This document shows, piece after piece, positions 7,885-15,924 of a stretch of DNA of 64,000 bases (its first letter is position 1; every line of letters starts with the position of its first letter). This DNA comes from an uncultured Collinsella sp. (GTDB taxonomy: Bacteria; Actinomycetota; Coriobacteriia; Coriobacteriales; Coriobacteriaceae): positions 372,001 to 436,000 of the forward strand of contig CAKTVB010000001.1 in assembly GCA_934621295.1 (NCBI GenBank). The letters run 5' to 3'. The notes under the pieces were generated by a model, which worked only from the letters and a program-made list of their open reading frames with translations, searched no databases and had not been told where the DNA came from. Position numbers and translations under genes: made by a program.

Positions 7885-8358
7885 ATGGTCGAGCTGTTGC
7901 GCGTCGATGACAGGTTGCTTCATGGCCAGGTGGCATATGCCTGGTGCAAGAACCTGACGGTCAATCTCATTGTCATTGCAAATGATGAGGTGACAAAGGA
8001 TCAGGCGGCGAAGAATGCCTTTGCGCTTTCAAAACCCGCTGGCGTCAATTTGGTTATTTCGACAGTTGAGAAAACGATTGCTTTTTTGAATTCTGCAAAG
8101 GGCCAGAAGTACTCCGTTCTTGTTTTGGTCAAGAACATGGCCGACGCTGCGGCGCTCGCAAAGGGCTGTGAGGATATCAATGCCATCAACGTGGGCGGCA
8201 TTCGCGAGCACGGTGATTCCCACCGCTATACCAACGCTGTTTGCCTGGACGCAACGGACGAAGAGGTCGTCAAAAGCCTTGCCGCCGATGGCGTTTCGGT
8301 CTACGCGCAGCAGGTTCCCGCCGACGGCAAGACGGATCTTGCCGCGATGATCAAATAA
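7885..8358 (+). CDS. PTS mannose/fructose/sorbose-family EIIB
   Basis: A 157-residue cytoplasmic phosphocarrier. The active-site motif RVDDRLLHGQV at residues 6-16 carries the phosphorylated His14, as in all ManX-family IIB domains. Length and the C-terminal Rossmann-like pattern match the family. The start at ATG 7885 follows AAGGAAGGGAG. It passes phosphate from a family EIIA to the sugar bound by EIIC/EIID. It is the first gene of the operon. No mannose-type EIIA lies in this window. Confidence 0.95.
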   Translation: MVELLRVDDRLLHGQVAYAWCKNLTVNLIVIANDEVTKDQAAKNAFALSKPAGVNLVISTVEKTIAFLNSAKGQKYSVLVLVKNMADAAALAKGCEDINAINVGGIREHGDSHRYTNAVCLDATDEEVVKSLAADGVSVYAQQVPADGKTDLAAMIK

Positions 8359-8367
8359 GGGGAGAAG

Positions 8368-9987
8368 ATGAATATCATCCAGATGGCCCTTTTGGGCCTT
8401 ATCGCTGTTTTTGGTTGGTGCGAGTACGTCGACGGCATCAACAAGTCCACGAGGCCTATCGTTATGTGCACACTGGTTGGCCTTGTCCTGGGCGACCTGC
8501 CGCAAGGCATCATCATCGGCGGTACGCTTGAGCTTGCGACGATGGGCATGATGGGTATTGGCATCTCGATTCCCATCAACATCACCATTGCGGGTGTTTT
8601 GGGCGCGGGCTTTGCCATTTCGAGCGGTCTTTCGCCCAAGGCCGCTGTGGCACTCGCCATTCCCATCGGCATCGTCTACCGACTCTTGGAGCACTTGGCA
8701 ACGACGGGCTACGATTTTGTTGCTGCAAAGATGCTGTTCGACCACCCCGAGCGCAACACGACGCGCCGCGTTACCGAGGCGTTCTGGCTGATCTTCGGCC
8801 TCTCCTGCGCCTTCATGTTTCTCACCGTGTTCTTGAGCCTGCTTATCGGTGCCGATGCCGTAGCCGGCGTTGCCAACGCTATTCCCGAGAACATCCTCGA
8901 CGCAATCGGTACGGGAACCAACCTGCTCGCGGCCCTGGGCTTCGCAATGCTCTTCAACCTTACGCGCACGCCCAAGACCATGGCATTCTTCTTCATCGGC
9001 TTTGTTTGTGCGTCGTACCTCGGCATGCCCACGATGGCTGTTGCTATCGTAGGCGCCGCTTTCGCCGCTATCGCGTACTTCTTTACGGGCAACGAGAGCG
9101 CGCCGAAAGAGGCTACCGAGGAGATTTTTGACGACTTCGACGCGTTGGACGACGAGCCGGAGGAGATTGCTGCGGCTCATGAGCATCTGCTCGGCAAGCG
9201 CGAGCTCAACCAGGTCTTCTTTAAATCGTTTGGCTTGGAGGGACCGTTCATTTACTCCCGCTTGCAGGCTATCGGCTGGTGCCGCTCGATGCTTCCCGTG
9301 ATCGAGAAGCTCTATGCGACCGAGGAAGATCGTTGCGCAGCCGTCAATCGTCACCTGGAGTTCTTCAACTCCAATCCGGAGTTCTCCACTGCTATCATGG
9401 GCATTTCCGCCTCTATGGAGGAGCAGAACTCGGTTGATCCCGACTTTGACACCGCGAGCATCAACAGCGTCAAGGCAGGCCTGATGGGTCCTGTTGCGGG
9501 CATTGGCGATAGCTTTTGGTGGGGCATCGTCAAGACGGTTGCTTCCGGTATTGGCTGCCAGTTTGCTATGCAGGGCAGCATTTTGGGACCCATCCTGTTC
9601 CTTCTTGTTTTCAACATCCCGCATTGGGTGATTCGCTACATCCTCACCTTCAAGGGTTACGAGTTGGGCGGTCGCGTTCTTGAGTCAATGGCCGAGAACA
9701 ACATCATCGAGAAAATCTCGCTGTGCGCGGGCATCTTGGGCATGATGGTGATCGGTGCCATGACCTGCAGCATGATCAGCGTTACTACGCCGCTCGTGTT
9801 TAATATGGCAAACGGCGTGACCCTGACCCTTCAGGAGACGCTTGACGAGATTTTGCCGAACATGCTTCCGCTGGCTTCCGTGTTCATTGTCGCTACGCTG
9901 CTTCGCCGCAAGGTCAAGATCATCCCGTTGCTCTTTGGTCTTTTGGCCTTTGGCATCGTGTTTAATCTGCTGGGAATTATCGCGTAG
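8368..9987 (+). CDS. Fused PTS mannose-family EIIC-EIID
   Basis: A 539-residue membrane protein joining two subunits that are normally separate. Residues 1-240 are a complete EIIC (GLIAVFGWCEYVDGINKSTR, GTLELATMGMMGIG). Residues 241-277 are a very acidic linker (EEIFDDFDALDDEPEE). Residues 278-539 are a complete EIID (MLPVIEKLYATEED near residue 310, GLMGPVAGIGDSFWWG near 375, C-terminal membrane helices). There is no stop or frame break at the junction. It follows EIIB by 9 bp with a GGGGAGA ribosome site and is followed by the SIS enzyme. Fusion fixes the C:D ratio at 1:1. Confidence 0.93.
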   Translation: MNIIQMALLGLIAVFGWCEYVDGINKSTRPIVMCTLVGLVLGDLPQGIIIGGTLELATMGMMGIGISIPINITIAGVLGAGFAISSGLSPKAAVALAIPIGIVYRLLEHLATTGYDFVAAKMLFDHPERNTTRRVTEAFWLIFGLSCAFMFLTVFLSLLIGADAVAGVANAIPENILDAIGTGTNLLAALGFAMLFNLTRTPKTMAFFFIGFVCASYLGMPTMAVAIVGAAFAAIAYFFTGNESAPKEATEEIFDDFDALDDEPEEIAAAHEHLLGKRELNQVFFKSFGLEGPFIYSRLQAIGWCRSMLPVIEKLYATEEDRCAAVNRHLEFFNSNPEFSTAIMGISASMEEQNSVDPDFDTASINSVKAGLMGPVAGIGDSFWWGIVKTVASGIGCQFAMQGSILGPILFLLVFNIPHWVIRYILTFKGYELGGRVLESMAENNIIEKISLCAGILGMMVIGAMTCSMISVTTPLVFNMANGVTLTLQETLDEILPNMLPLASVFIVATLLRRKVKIIPLLFGLLAFGIVFNLLGIIA

Positions 9988-9996
9988 GAGTAGTTC

Positions 9997-11073
9997 ATGA
10001 GAAGCATGTATACCTATATCGAGCAGGCGCCGGCGATCGCACGCGATATCATTGCGCACCGCGAAGCGCTGGTGGGCCCTCTTGTCGAGCAGTTTTGCGG
10101 CATGGCACCCAAGCGCTTACTGATTGTCGCATCGGGCTCTTCGTATGACATCGCGATGTCGATGAGGCCGTTTATGCAGCAGACGTTGGGCATCGAGGTA
10201 AGCGTCGAATGGCCCATGAGCTACATCCTGTACAACCATGCTCAAAATGACGAGACGTTTGTTCTTTGCATGTCGCAGTCGGGCCGCAGCACGAATACTA
10301 TCGAGGCGGTTCGCCGCGCTCAGGCATGCGGGCACCATGTTGCCGTGCTGACGTGCAACCCCGATGCTCCGATGCGCGAGTACTGTGAGCATGTGTATGC
10401 CTACGGTAGCGGCACGGAAGACTACTACGTGGCAAAGGGGTTCCCGACCAGCTGCATCTACCTGGCCCTTTTTGCTATCGAAGCCGCTCGAGCTCTCGAT
10501 GTGAGGGGTGCCGACGATTGTGCGGCGCTGCTTTCGGACGTGTCTGCGGTCGTGGAAGACATGGACGGGGTCTATCGTGCGGCGCGCTCGTTTGCCGAAA
10601 AGCACCTGGACGCGTTTGTCGACGCCCGCCGCATCATGTGCGTGGGCATCGGCGCTGGATATGGCGTTGCTTTGGAAGGCGCGCTCAAGCTTAACGAGAT
10701 GATCGGCGTTGCTGCAAATGCCTACGAGATGGAAGAGTTCGTACACGGACCCACCTACGAGATCCGCCGCGGTCATGTTGTCATCCTTGTTGATTTGGGC
10801 GGTCCTGGCCACGAGCGCATGATGCAGCTCTATCGCGCCTTGCACGTTCTGACCGATGAAGTCTATGTTATCGATGCAGCTGGGGAGGAACCTGCTCAGT
10901 CCGATGAGAGGACGTTTGGGCTGAAGCCCCTTACGGGATGCGAACTCGACGCGCCTCGCGCGGTTATTCCGTTCCAGGTTCTTGCCGAGTCCATCTGCTC
11001 CAAGCTTGATCTTTTAAGCTACAACCTTTCCAATTTGGAGTTCGAAAAGCAGATCAAGAACAAAGCCAACTGA
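9997..11073 (+). CDS. Two-SIS-domain sugar-phosphate isomerase/deglycase-like protein
   Basis: A 358-residue protein with tandem SIS domains (about 40-170 and 205-330), like the isomerase half of GlmS without its glutaminase. The first SIS has IVASGSSYD and CMSQSGRSTNT, typical of phosphosugar binding. EEFVHGPTYE near residue 245 corresponds to the GlmS/FrlB catalytic region. Family members are GlmS-like isomerases, AgaS-type deaminases, and fructoselysine- or glucoselysine-6-phosphate deglycases. Its place straight after a mannose-family PTS matches known Amadori-product uptake operons, so a deglycase or amino-sugar-phosphate deaminase is likely, but this is inference. ATG 9997 follows AGGAG. 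Confidence 0.85.
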   Translation: MRSMYTYIEQAPAIARDIIAHREALVGPLVEQFCGMAPKRLLIVASGSSYDIAMSMRPFMQQTLGIEVSVEWPMSYILYNHAQNDETFVLCMSQSGRSTNTIEAVRRAQACGHHVAVLTCNPDAPMREYCEHVYAYGSGTEDYYVAKGFPTSCIYLALFAIEAARALDVRGADDCAALLSDVSAVVEDMDGVYRAARSFAEKHLDAFVDARRIMCVGIGAGYGVALEGALKLNEMIGVAANAYEMEEFVHGPTYEIRRGHVVILVDLGGPGHERMMQLYRALHVLTDEVYVIDAAGEEPAQSDERTFGLKPLTGCELDAPRAVIPFQVLAESICSKLDLLSYNLSNLEFEKQIKNKAN

Positions 11074-11143
11074 GGCGGCCCCGATGTTTGCGCTTCTTGA
11101 TGGGCAGTAGAGAAGTGAACATCAGCGGCACATGAATAGCATG

Positions 11144-11233
11144 GCGCTCAACGTGGTAGAATACAGGTCCGCGTTGAGCGCGTGTTCTTTGAAAAGGTCG
11201 ATGTTGCTGCTGCAATTGTGCTATGCAGCAACG
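11144..11233. promoter_or_regulatory. Two dyads in the 178-bp gap before ssrA
   Basis: GCGCTCAACG (11144-11153) pairs with CGTTGAGCGC (11172-11181), enclosing a -10-like TAGAAT (11157-11162). GTTGCTGC (11204-11211) pairs with GCAGCAAC (11226-11233). The first may be the terminator of the PTS operon (it is followed by GTGTTCTTT) or part of the ssrA promoter; the second is leader or processing structure. Nothing else is seen in this gap. Confidence 0.4.
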
Positions 11234-11251
11234 CCATGACCTCTCGATTAA

Positions 11252-11616
11252 GGGGGTGACTGGTTTCGACACGATAGCCTTGAGAGAGGAAGCAAGCCGA
11301 GGTCTCCTCGCCTCGTAAAACAGGGGTACCGTCAAATTGAATTGACAACAACACTTCTTATGAGCCCATGGCTCTCGCTGCTTAATTTATAGCTGGCGCG
11401 TCAACCCGGTGATTTCCCCGACACCGGTGCGACGTCATTTTAGGGGAATGCTCCTGCGCACGTAACCGGTATGGCGCAGGCTAAGACCGAACCGATTGGG
11501 ATGCCGCGAGCGTGTCGTTGTGCGCAACGCGTCCGAGACCAAATCAGCGACTGAGCTTGGAGATGCCGATCAGGGGGCTTTCGTGGACCGGAGTTCGATT
11601 CTCCGCACCTCCACCA
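11252..11616 (+). ncRNA. ssrA: tmRNA (transfer-messenger RNA)
   Basis: A 365-nt tmRNA for trans-translation rescue of stalled ribosomes with SmpB. The 5' end GGGGGTGACTGGTTTCGAC and the 3' end with T-arm (TTCGATT loop), acceptor strand CACCTCC and encoded CCA pair as a tRNA-like acceptor stem. The tag frame runs 11344-11385 and encodes DNNTSYEPMALAA followed by TAA, ending in the ALAA-type degradation signal read by ClpXP; the resume-codon position is inferred. Pseudoknot-forming GC segments follow. The gene is followed by a terminator and, 200 bp on, by a second copy of its last 20 nt. Confidence 0.95.
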
Positions 11617-11624
11617 CATGAAAC

Positions 11625-11658
11625 AAGCAGGTAGATATAGGTATCTACCTGCTTTTTT
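11625..11658 (+). terminator. Intrinsic terminator of ssrA
   Basis: AAGCAGGTAGATA (11625-11637) pairs with TATCTACCTGCTT (11642-11654), followed by a T-run. Confidence 0.9.
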
Positions 11659-11824
11659 ATTGCCGTTAAGTCTTGCGGAGAATCGAACTCTATGCAGGGC
11701 GCGAGCGTAAAGAAAACGCGGAGCGTTTTTAGCGAGCGGGCAAGGACGGCGATAGCCGGCCGCAGCCGGTGCGGATTCGCGTAAGCGAATGCGCGGGATT
11801 CTCCGCACCTCCACCACATGAAAC

Positions 11825-11858
11825 AAGCAGGTAGATATGGGTATCTACCTGCTTTTTT
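11825..11858 (+). terminator. Second, duplicated copy of the ssrA terminator
   Basis: Same 13-bp stem as 11625-11658 with one loop change (ATATGGG for ATATAGG), 200 bp downstream, again directly after an encoded CCA. Confidence 0.85.
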
Positions 11859-11888
11859 ATTGCTGTTAAGCCCTGCGGCGAGCGTAAG

Positions 11889-11922
11889 GTGACAGCAGCA
11901 AGACAGGTTTATTTTGTCACAT
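11889..11922. repeat. 34-bp interspersed motif, copy 1
   Basis: GTGACA, 7 nt, then GACAGGTTTA, one T, and TTTGTCACAT. A copy with the same spacing occurs on the minus strand at 50298-50265, identical except in the 7-nt spacer and one central base. The outer GTGACA/TGTCAC form a dyad. It sits in the gap between the tmRNA terminators and the ABC operon. Confidence 0.75.
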
Positions 11923-11981
11923 AGGGTACCTAACAAAATGCAGCCTTGGTTGCGAGGGCGCTCTCCGGGCGTCGAATATGA

Positions 11982-12028
11982 GAAAGAAAAACGGCGGGAA
12001 AGCCTGAAAATCATGCTTCCCCGCCGTT
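11982..12028 (-). terminator. Intrinsic terminator of the amino-acid ABC operon
   Basis: AACGGCGGG (11990-11998) pairs with CCCGCCGTT (12020-12028), extended by an inner AAGC/GCTT pairing; the minus strand continues TTTCTTTCTC. Confidence 0.85.
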
Positions 12029-12071
12029 GCGTGCGGATCGATATGTGTGAGGGACCGTCGCAGACCGCGGT

Positions 12072-12842
12072 TTAATCCAGGTACCGGGAGAGGAACTCGC
12101 GCGTGCGGGGGAGCTTGGGCGCGGTGAACATCTCGTCAGGGCTCGAGGCTTCGGCAATGATGCCCTTATCCATAAAGACAACCTCGTCGGAGACATTGCG
12201 GGCAAAAGCCATTTCGTGCGTCACGACAACCATCGTCATGCCGCCCGCGGCAAGATCGCGCATGACGCTCAGCACTTCGCCGGAGATTTCGGGGTCGAGG
12301 GCGGACGTGGGCTCGTCAAAAAGCATCAGGTCGGGCTGCATGCACAAGGCGCGGGCAATTGCGACGCGCTGCTTTTGGCCGCCCGAAAGACGGGTCACAT
12401 CGGCATGGGCGAAATCGGCGAGTCCCACTGCCTCAAGATGGCGCATGGCTGTCTGCTCTGCCTCGTCTTTGCTCATTTTCTTGAGCGTGACGGGGGCAAG
12501 AGTGCAGTTATCCAGCACATTCATATTGTTGAAGAGATTGAACCCCTGGAATACCATGCCGATCTTCTCGCGCAGTTTGTTGACATTCACGTGGTCGGCG
12601 GCGAGGTCCGCCCCGTGGAACCAAACATGGCCCGCATCGGGGGTCTCCAGCAGGTTGAGGCAGCGCAAAAGCGTCGACTTGCCCGAGCCGGATGCGCCGA
12701 TGATGGTAACCACCTGGCCCGGCATGACGGAAAGCTCGATATCGCGCAGAACGACGTTGCCGTCAAAAGACTTGCGAAGGCCCTCAACGCGAATGACAGG
12801 TTCGTTTGCGGAAGGCGAGAAAGAAGTTGCGTTCAAAGCCAT
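12072..12842 (-). CDS. Polar amino-acid ABC transporter, ATP-binding protein
   Basis: A 256-residue ATPase of the GlnQ/HisP type. Walker [10 protein letters not shown] lies at about residues 49-57, the Q-loop at [12 protein letters not shown], the signature at [16 protein letters not shown], Walker B at [12 protein letters not shown], and the switch His in VVVTHEM. The family-typical length and the [12 protein letters not shown] segment place it in the polar amino-acid uptake class. It starts 2 bp after the permease stop and is translationally coupled to it. It powers import of an amino acid or similar solute. GlnQ/ArgT-type substrate choice cannot be decided from the ATPase. Confidence 0.94.
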   Translation of the reverse strand: MALNATSFSPSANEPVIRVEGLRKSFDGNVVLRDIELSVMPGQVVTIIGASGSGKSTLLRCLNLLETPDAGHVWFHGADLAADHVNVNKLREKIGMVFQGFNLFNNMNVLDNCTLAPVTLKKMSKDEAEQTAMRHLEAVGLADFAHADVTRLSGGQKQRVAIARALCMQPDLMLFDEPTSALDPEISGEVLSVMRDLAAGGMTMVVVTHEMAFARNVSDEVVFMDKGIIAEASSPDEMFTAPKLPRTREFLSRYLD

Positions 12843-12844
12843 GG

Positions 12845-14026
12845 CTAGGCCTCCGTTCCGAGAGAAAGGGGCTTTGCGTCCGAAGTGCTGCCAAGGGGCT
12901 TGCTCTTAACATTAAGGCGACGCGCCAGGCGCCCCAACAGCCATGATGCGATGGCCGTCATGAAGAGGTAGGCCACGGCGGCGACCAGATACGCGTTGAG
13001 CTGCTTGTAGTAGATGCCCGCAATGGTGCTCGCGGCAAAAGTGAGGTCGAACACGCCGATGACGGAAAGGACCGAGGAGTCCTTGATGTTGATGACGAGC
13101 TCGTTGGAAAGACCGGGGATGGCGAATTTAATGCCCTGGGGGAAGACGACTTTAATCATGGCCTGCCATTGCGAAAGGCCAAGTGAGCGCGCTGCTTCCA
13201 TCTGACCCATGTCGACCGACTCGATGCCGCCGCGCAGCACTTCCATCATGTAAGCGGTGGAGTTGAGCGAAACTACAACGAGGCCTGCCGTGAAGCGCGA
13301 CCAGATGTTGTTGACCTCGGTAATGCTAAAGCCAAAGCTGCTTACAACGGCGATACCCAGGTAGTAGATAATGACACCCTGTACGAGCATTGGCGTGCCA
13401 CGTACGATGGTGGAGTAAAACTTGGCAAAGCCCACGCCCACCTTCTTGAGGAAGCGCGTGAAGTCGTTATCGGATCGGTCGATCTCCATGATGCGGATGG
13501 CAACCAGCAAAATGGCCAGGAAAAACGCGATGACGGTACCAAAGACAGCAAGCTCAATAGTGGTGATGACGCCGGTGATGTAGGTCTGCTTGCCTTGCTG
13601 GAACATATAGAGCACCTGGACAAGCATATCCTTGGGCATGGAGGTGACGCTTGCCGCTGCTGTCCAAGCGGAGGCGAATCCTAGGACAACGCGGTCGACG
13701 ACGAGTGCGACTGCGATTGCCCAGATAACATACGACCCAAGACGAAGAGCGCGGGCGATACCCGGCTTGGTAAAGGGCGCCGTTTGAACATACGTTTTCC
13801 AATGCGTGAGCTTAAACACCAGTGCCACGGCGGAAAGAACAATCCAAGCTGCAAGCAGGTAATACATCACAAGTTCAACGGTGAACGCGTGTGCGAGAAA
13901 GCTCATGGGGGAACGGGGCTGGCTGGAGAGCATCATGCCGATTGCGGCGATGACAGAGGTGCCGAGTAGCACGTAGCGATGATCGCTGCGGGCAAACGAG
14001 GCGATGCGTGAGAATGCGGACGCCAT
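12845..14026 (-). CDS. Polar amino-acid ABC transporter, permease
   Basis: A 393-residue membrane protein of the HisM/GlnP class. It is longer than the usual 220-280 residues because of an extra ~150-residue N-terminal part with about three additional helices. The core begins near [24 protein letters not shown] and holds the EAA-loop motif [30 protein letters not shown] (in parts; contact with the ATPase). The start at ATG 14026 follows AAGGATTG. It probably acts as a homodimer because no second permease gene is present. A hairpin between it and the binding-protein gene would give more binding protein than permease. Confidence 0.92.
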   Translation of the reverse strand: MASAFSRIASFARSDHRYVLLGTSVIAAIGMMLSSQPRSPMSFLAHAFTVELVMYYLLAAWIVLSAVALVFKLTHWKTYVQTAPFTKPGIARALRLGSYVIWAIAVALVVDRVVLGFASAWTAAASVTSMPKDMLVQVLYMFQQGKQTYITGVITTIELAVFGTVIAFFLAILLVAIRIMEIDRSDNDFTRFLKKVGVGFAKFYSTIVRGTPMLVQGVIIYYLGIAVVSSFGFSITEVNNIWSRFTAGLVVVSLNSTAYMMEVLRGGIESVDMGQMEAARSLGLSQWQAMIKVVFPQGIKFAIPGLSNELVINIKDSSVLSVIGVFDLTFAASTIAGIYYKQLNAYLVAAVAYLFMTAIASWLLGRLARRLNVKSKPLGSTSDAKPLSLGTEA

Positions 14027-14052
14027 AACAATCCTTCAAGTTAATCAATAAA

Positions 14053-14076
14053 GGGCGAAGATACGAATCTTCGCCC
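14053..14076 (-). terminator. Attenuating hairpin between binding protein and permease
   Basis: GGGCGAAGAT (14053-14062) pairs with ATCTTCGCCC (14067-14076) around a 4-nt loop, and the minus strand then reads TTTATTGATT. It is probably a partial terminator setting subunit ratio. Confidence 0.6.
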
Positions 14077-14102
14077 CTCAACGTACATACAGCGTGCGGC
14101 GA

Positions 14103-15032
14103 TTATGCCGGCTGGCGGTCCATGCAGTCCTGCCAGATTTGCAGGCGCTCCTTCTGCGAGATATCGCCGATGATCTTGTTGAGCTCATCGAGGATGTCGT
14201 CTTGGCCCTTGGCGATGGCGGCATTGTCGGGGTTGCTCGGATCGGAGAAGCCCTCGCCGTCGGCCAGCTCGACCTTCTTGAGGTCGGGGTAGTTCTCGAG
14301 CAGGTTAGGCAGCGACATGGAGGAGAAGGTGATGGCGTCGCAGGTGCCGTTCTCGATGCCGTCGACTACAAGCGGCACGGTAGCAACCGGCGTAAGGTGA
14401 TTGACCTCGGGAATCTCGTCAATCAGCTCGTCGTAGAAGGTGTCCTTCTGGCCAAGGACGGTGGCGCCGGTGAAGTCGGAGAGTTTGGTGGCGTTGGCGT
14501 ACTCGGAATCTTTCTTCACGACCATGATCACTTCGTCATCGATATAAGAATCGGTGAAGTCGGCAGACTGGGCACGCTCGGGCGTGACGGACATGCCGGC
14601 GCAGATGATATCGATGGTGCCGTTGCCCAGGGCGTCGACGAGTGCGCCGAACTCCATCTTGACGGCGACGGGCTCCATGTCGAGAGCCTTGGCAATGCGC
14701 TTGGCGATTTGCACGTCATAGCCGTCGGCATAAGCGCCCGAGACGTTCTCGATGGGGATCGTGGTGTCGGATTCGGCAGACTCCTGCCAGTTGTAGGGGG
14801 CGTATGCGGCCTCCATGCCGATGCGCAGGGTCTTGCCGTCGCCGAGCTTGCCGGCAGCCTTCTTGGAGGAGCTGGATTTGGAGGAACCCGTGCCGGAGCC
14901 GGCGGTTTGTGCGGCAGGGCCGCAGCCGGTAAGGAACGTTGCGCCCGCGACGGTGAATGCGGTGATGCCGCTGAGTTTGAGGAAATCGCGGCGTGAGCAT
15001 GCGCGGCTGAGCGCGCCGAAGTTGTTCTCCAT
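14103..15032 (-). CDS. Polar amino-acid ABC transporter, substrate-binding lipoprotein
   Basis: A 309-residue family 3 solute-binding protein. The start at ATG 15032 follows GGAGG. The N-terminus has a twin-arginine-like RRDFLKLSG at residues 14-22, a hydrophobic stretch, and a lipobox LTGC (Cys about 37), then a Ser/Gly/Lys-rich linker (GTGSSKSSSSKKAAG). The mature domain has LRIGMEAAYAPYNWQ, MEFGALVDALGNGTIDIICAGMS (in parts) and TPERAQSADFTDSY, typical of cationic/polar amino-acid binding proteins. It delivers substrate to the 12845-14026 permease. A leader of about 110 nt with a GGAAGGGA/TCCCTTCC hairpin (15082-15102) precedes it. Confidence 0.93.
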   Translation of the reverse strand: MENNFGALSRACSRRDFLKLSGITAFTVAGATFLTGCGPAAQTAGSGTGSSKSSSSKKAAGKLGDGKTLRIGMEAAYAPYNWQESAESDTTIPIENVSGAYADGYDVQIAKRIAKALDMEPVAVKMEFGALVDALGNGTIDIICAGMSVTPERAQSADFTDSYIDDEVIMVVKKDSEYANATKLSDFTGATVLGQKDTFYDELIDEIPEVNHLTPVATVPLVVDGIENGTCDAITFSSMSLPNLLENYPDLKKVELADGEGFSDPSNPDNAAIAKGQDDILDELNKIIGDISQKERLQIWQDCMDRQPA

Positions 15033-15369
15033 GATGAGAGCCTCCAAAAAAGTTGTGTTACCCCTTCCGCACGACGCAACCGGAAGGGACTCATTCCCTT
15101 CCCCCTTGCAACCTAATGCGAGAAAGTTACGCGTGCTAATCAACTAGGATACGACGAATGGAGCCGCTACCTGCAAAAAAGCACAGACGGAAACAAGGCA
15201 GAAACGTTAGACGCCGTGTTAGGTAGCTGTAGCGCCAAGAATAACCTGTCGTTTTGGCACGTGGGGTTCGTGCGGTAGGCGCCGACGATCAAGTGGCTAC
15301 CAACCGAGTAGTGGTTTTGGTGCGCTTCCGGGTTCGCTATTTCCGGTTTGTGTGACGGCATGTCCTGTT
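15033..15369. other. Non-coding upstream region of the ABC operon
   Basis: It holds the leader hairpin (15082-15102) and a promoter-like AT-rich stretch around 15130-15160. No gene or recognised RNA is seen in the rest. Confidence 0.6.
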
Positions 15370-15493
15370 GAGTGGCGGTTTTTGGTGCATTTCTAATCGA
15401 GTGGCGGTTAATCGTGTATCTGGGAGAGCGAATCGTTCTCAAAACGTTGGATTATCCGCCACTCATTTTGAAATGCACGTTTTACCGCCATAG
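15370..15493. repeat. 124-bp symmetric intergenic repeat, copy B
   Basis: Units at 15370-15398 and 15399-15427 (forward), an 8-nt centre, then 15436-15464 and 15465-15493 (inverted). GAGTGGCGGT starts the first two units, and TCCGCCACTC and ACCGCCATAG close the inverted ones. GTGCATTT (15385-15392) and AAATGCAC (15471-15478) are placed symmetrically. The geometry is identical to copy A at 5785-5908, although the intervening bases mostly differ. Confidence 0.85.
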
Positions 15494-15526
15494 GTTGGCC
15501 TGGTGGCGAGTGCGGGTGACGATTGA

Positions 15527-15563
15527 GGGCCATGCCGGAGGGGTGAAGGGCCATGCCGGAGGG
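15527..15563. repeat. Degenerate GC-rich tandem repeat
   Basis: GGGCCATGCCGGAGGG occurs at 15527-15542 and 15548-15563, and related GTGCCGGAGGG / GTCGAGGGG fragments continue to about 15665. Open frames across it are low-complexity shadows. Nothing else is seen up to about 15920. Confidence 0.7.
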
Positions 15564-15924
15564 TCGTGCCGAGCGCCGAGGGGCAGGTCGGGTGCCGGAG
15601 GGACGTGTCGAGGGGGTGTACCGGGCTCGAAAGGGCACGTTGGGGGATCTTGTCGAGGGGCGAAAAAGCCGCCAGCGGGCGTGCCGGTGGCACGAGGGGC
15701 ATGGTGAGGTCGTTGGGCGCATTGCAGAAGAAGTCGTACTTGGCCGAGTGGCCATGATTGCTTGCATTCTATGGGCAAGATGCAGGCATCACGCTTCTTT
15801 TTCATGGCCAATTCCTCGGTGGGTATGGCACTCATCAAATCACAATCGCGTTCGTGTTGATATTCCCCTTTGTGTCGGTGCGGCAACTGCTGGCTATGCG
15901 GGTTTTCCTGCGCTGATTGCGCGC

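Larger units (their letters stand above)
11597..11877 (+). repeat. Duplicated tmRNA 3' end around a structured spacer
   Basis: An ~80-bp direct repeat (11597-11677 and 11797-11877, offset exactly 200 bp) carries the 3' half of the tmRNA T-arm, the acceptor strand, CCA and the terminator. Between the copies lie an inverted copy of the T-arm (GCGGAGAATCGAACTC, 11675-11690) and about 105 bp of GC-rich hairpins: AAAACGC/GCGTTTT at 11713-11729, CCGGC/GCCGG at 11756-11769, and ATTCGC-GTAA-GCGAAT at 11775-11790. The inverted T-arm can pair with GATTCTCCGC of the second copy (11797-11806), closing the unit. An equivalent arrangement follows tRNA-Glu. Confidence 0.85.

Noticed and set aside
8029..9624. 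531-codon minus-strand frame over the PTS genes
   Set aside because: Antisense of the EIIB and EIIC-EIID genes, rich in His/Arg/Asp as expected for a shadow frame.
11440..12014. Minus-strand frames over tmRNA encoding WWRCGESNSGP-like peptides
   Set aside because: They are the antisense of tmRNA and its duplicated 3' end, a familiar mis-annotation pattern.
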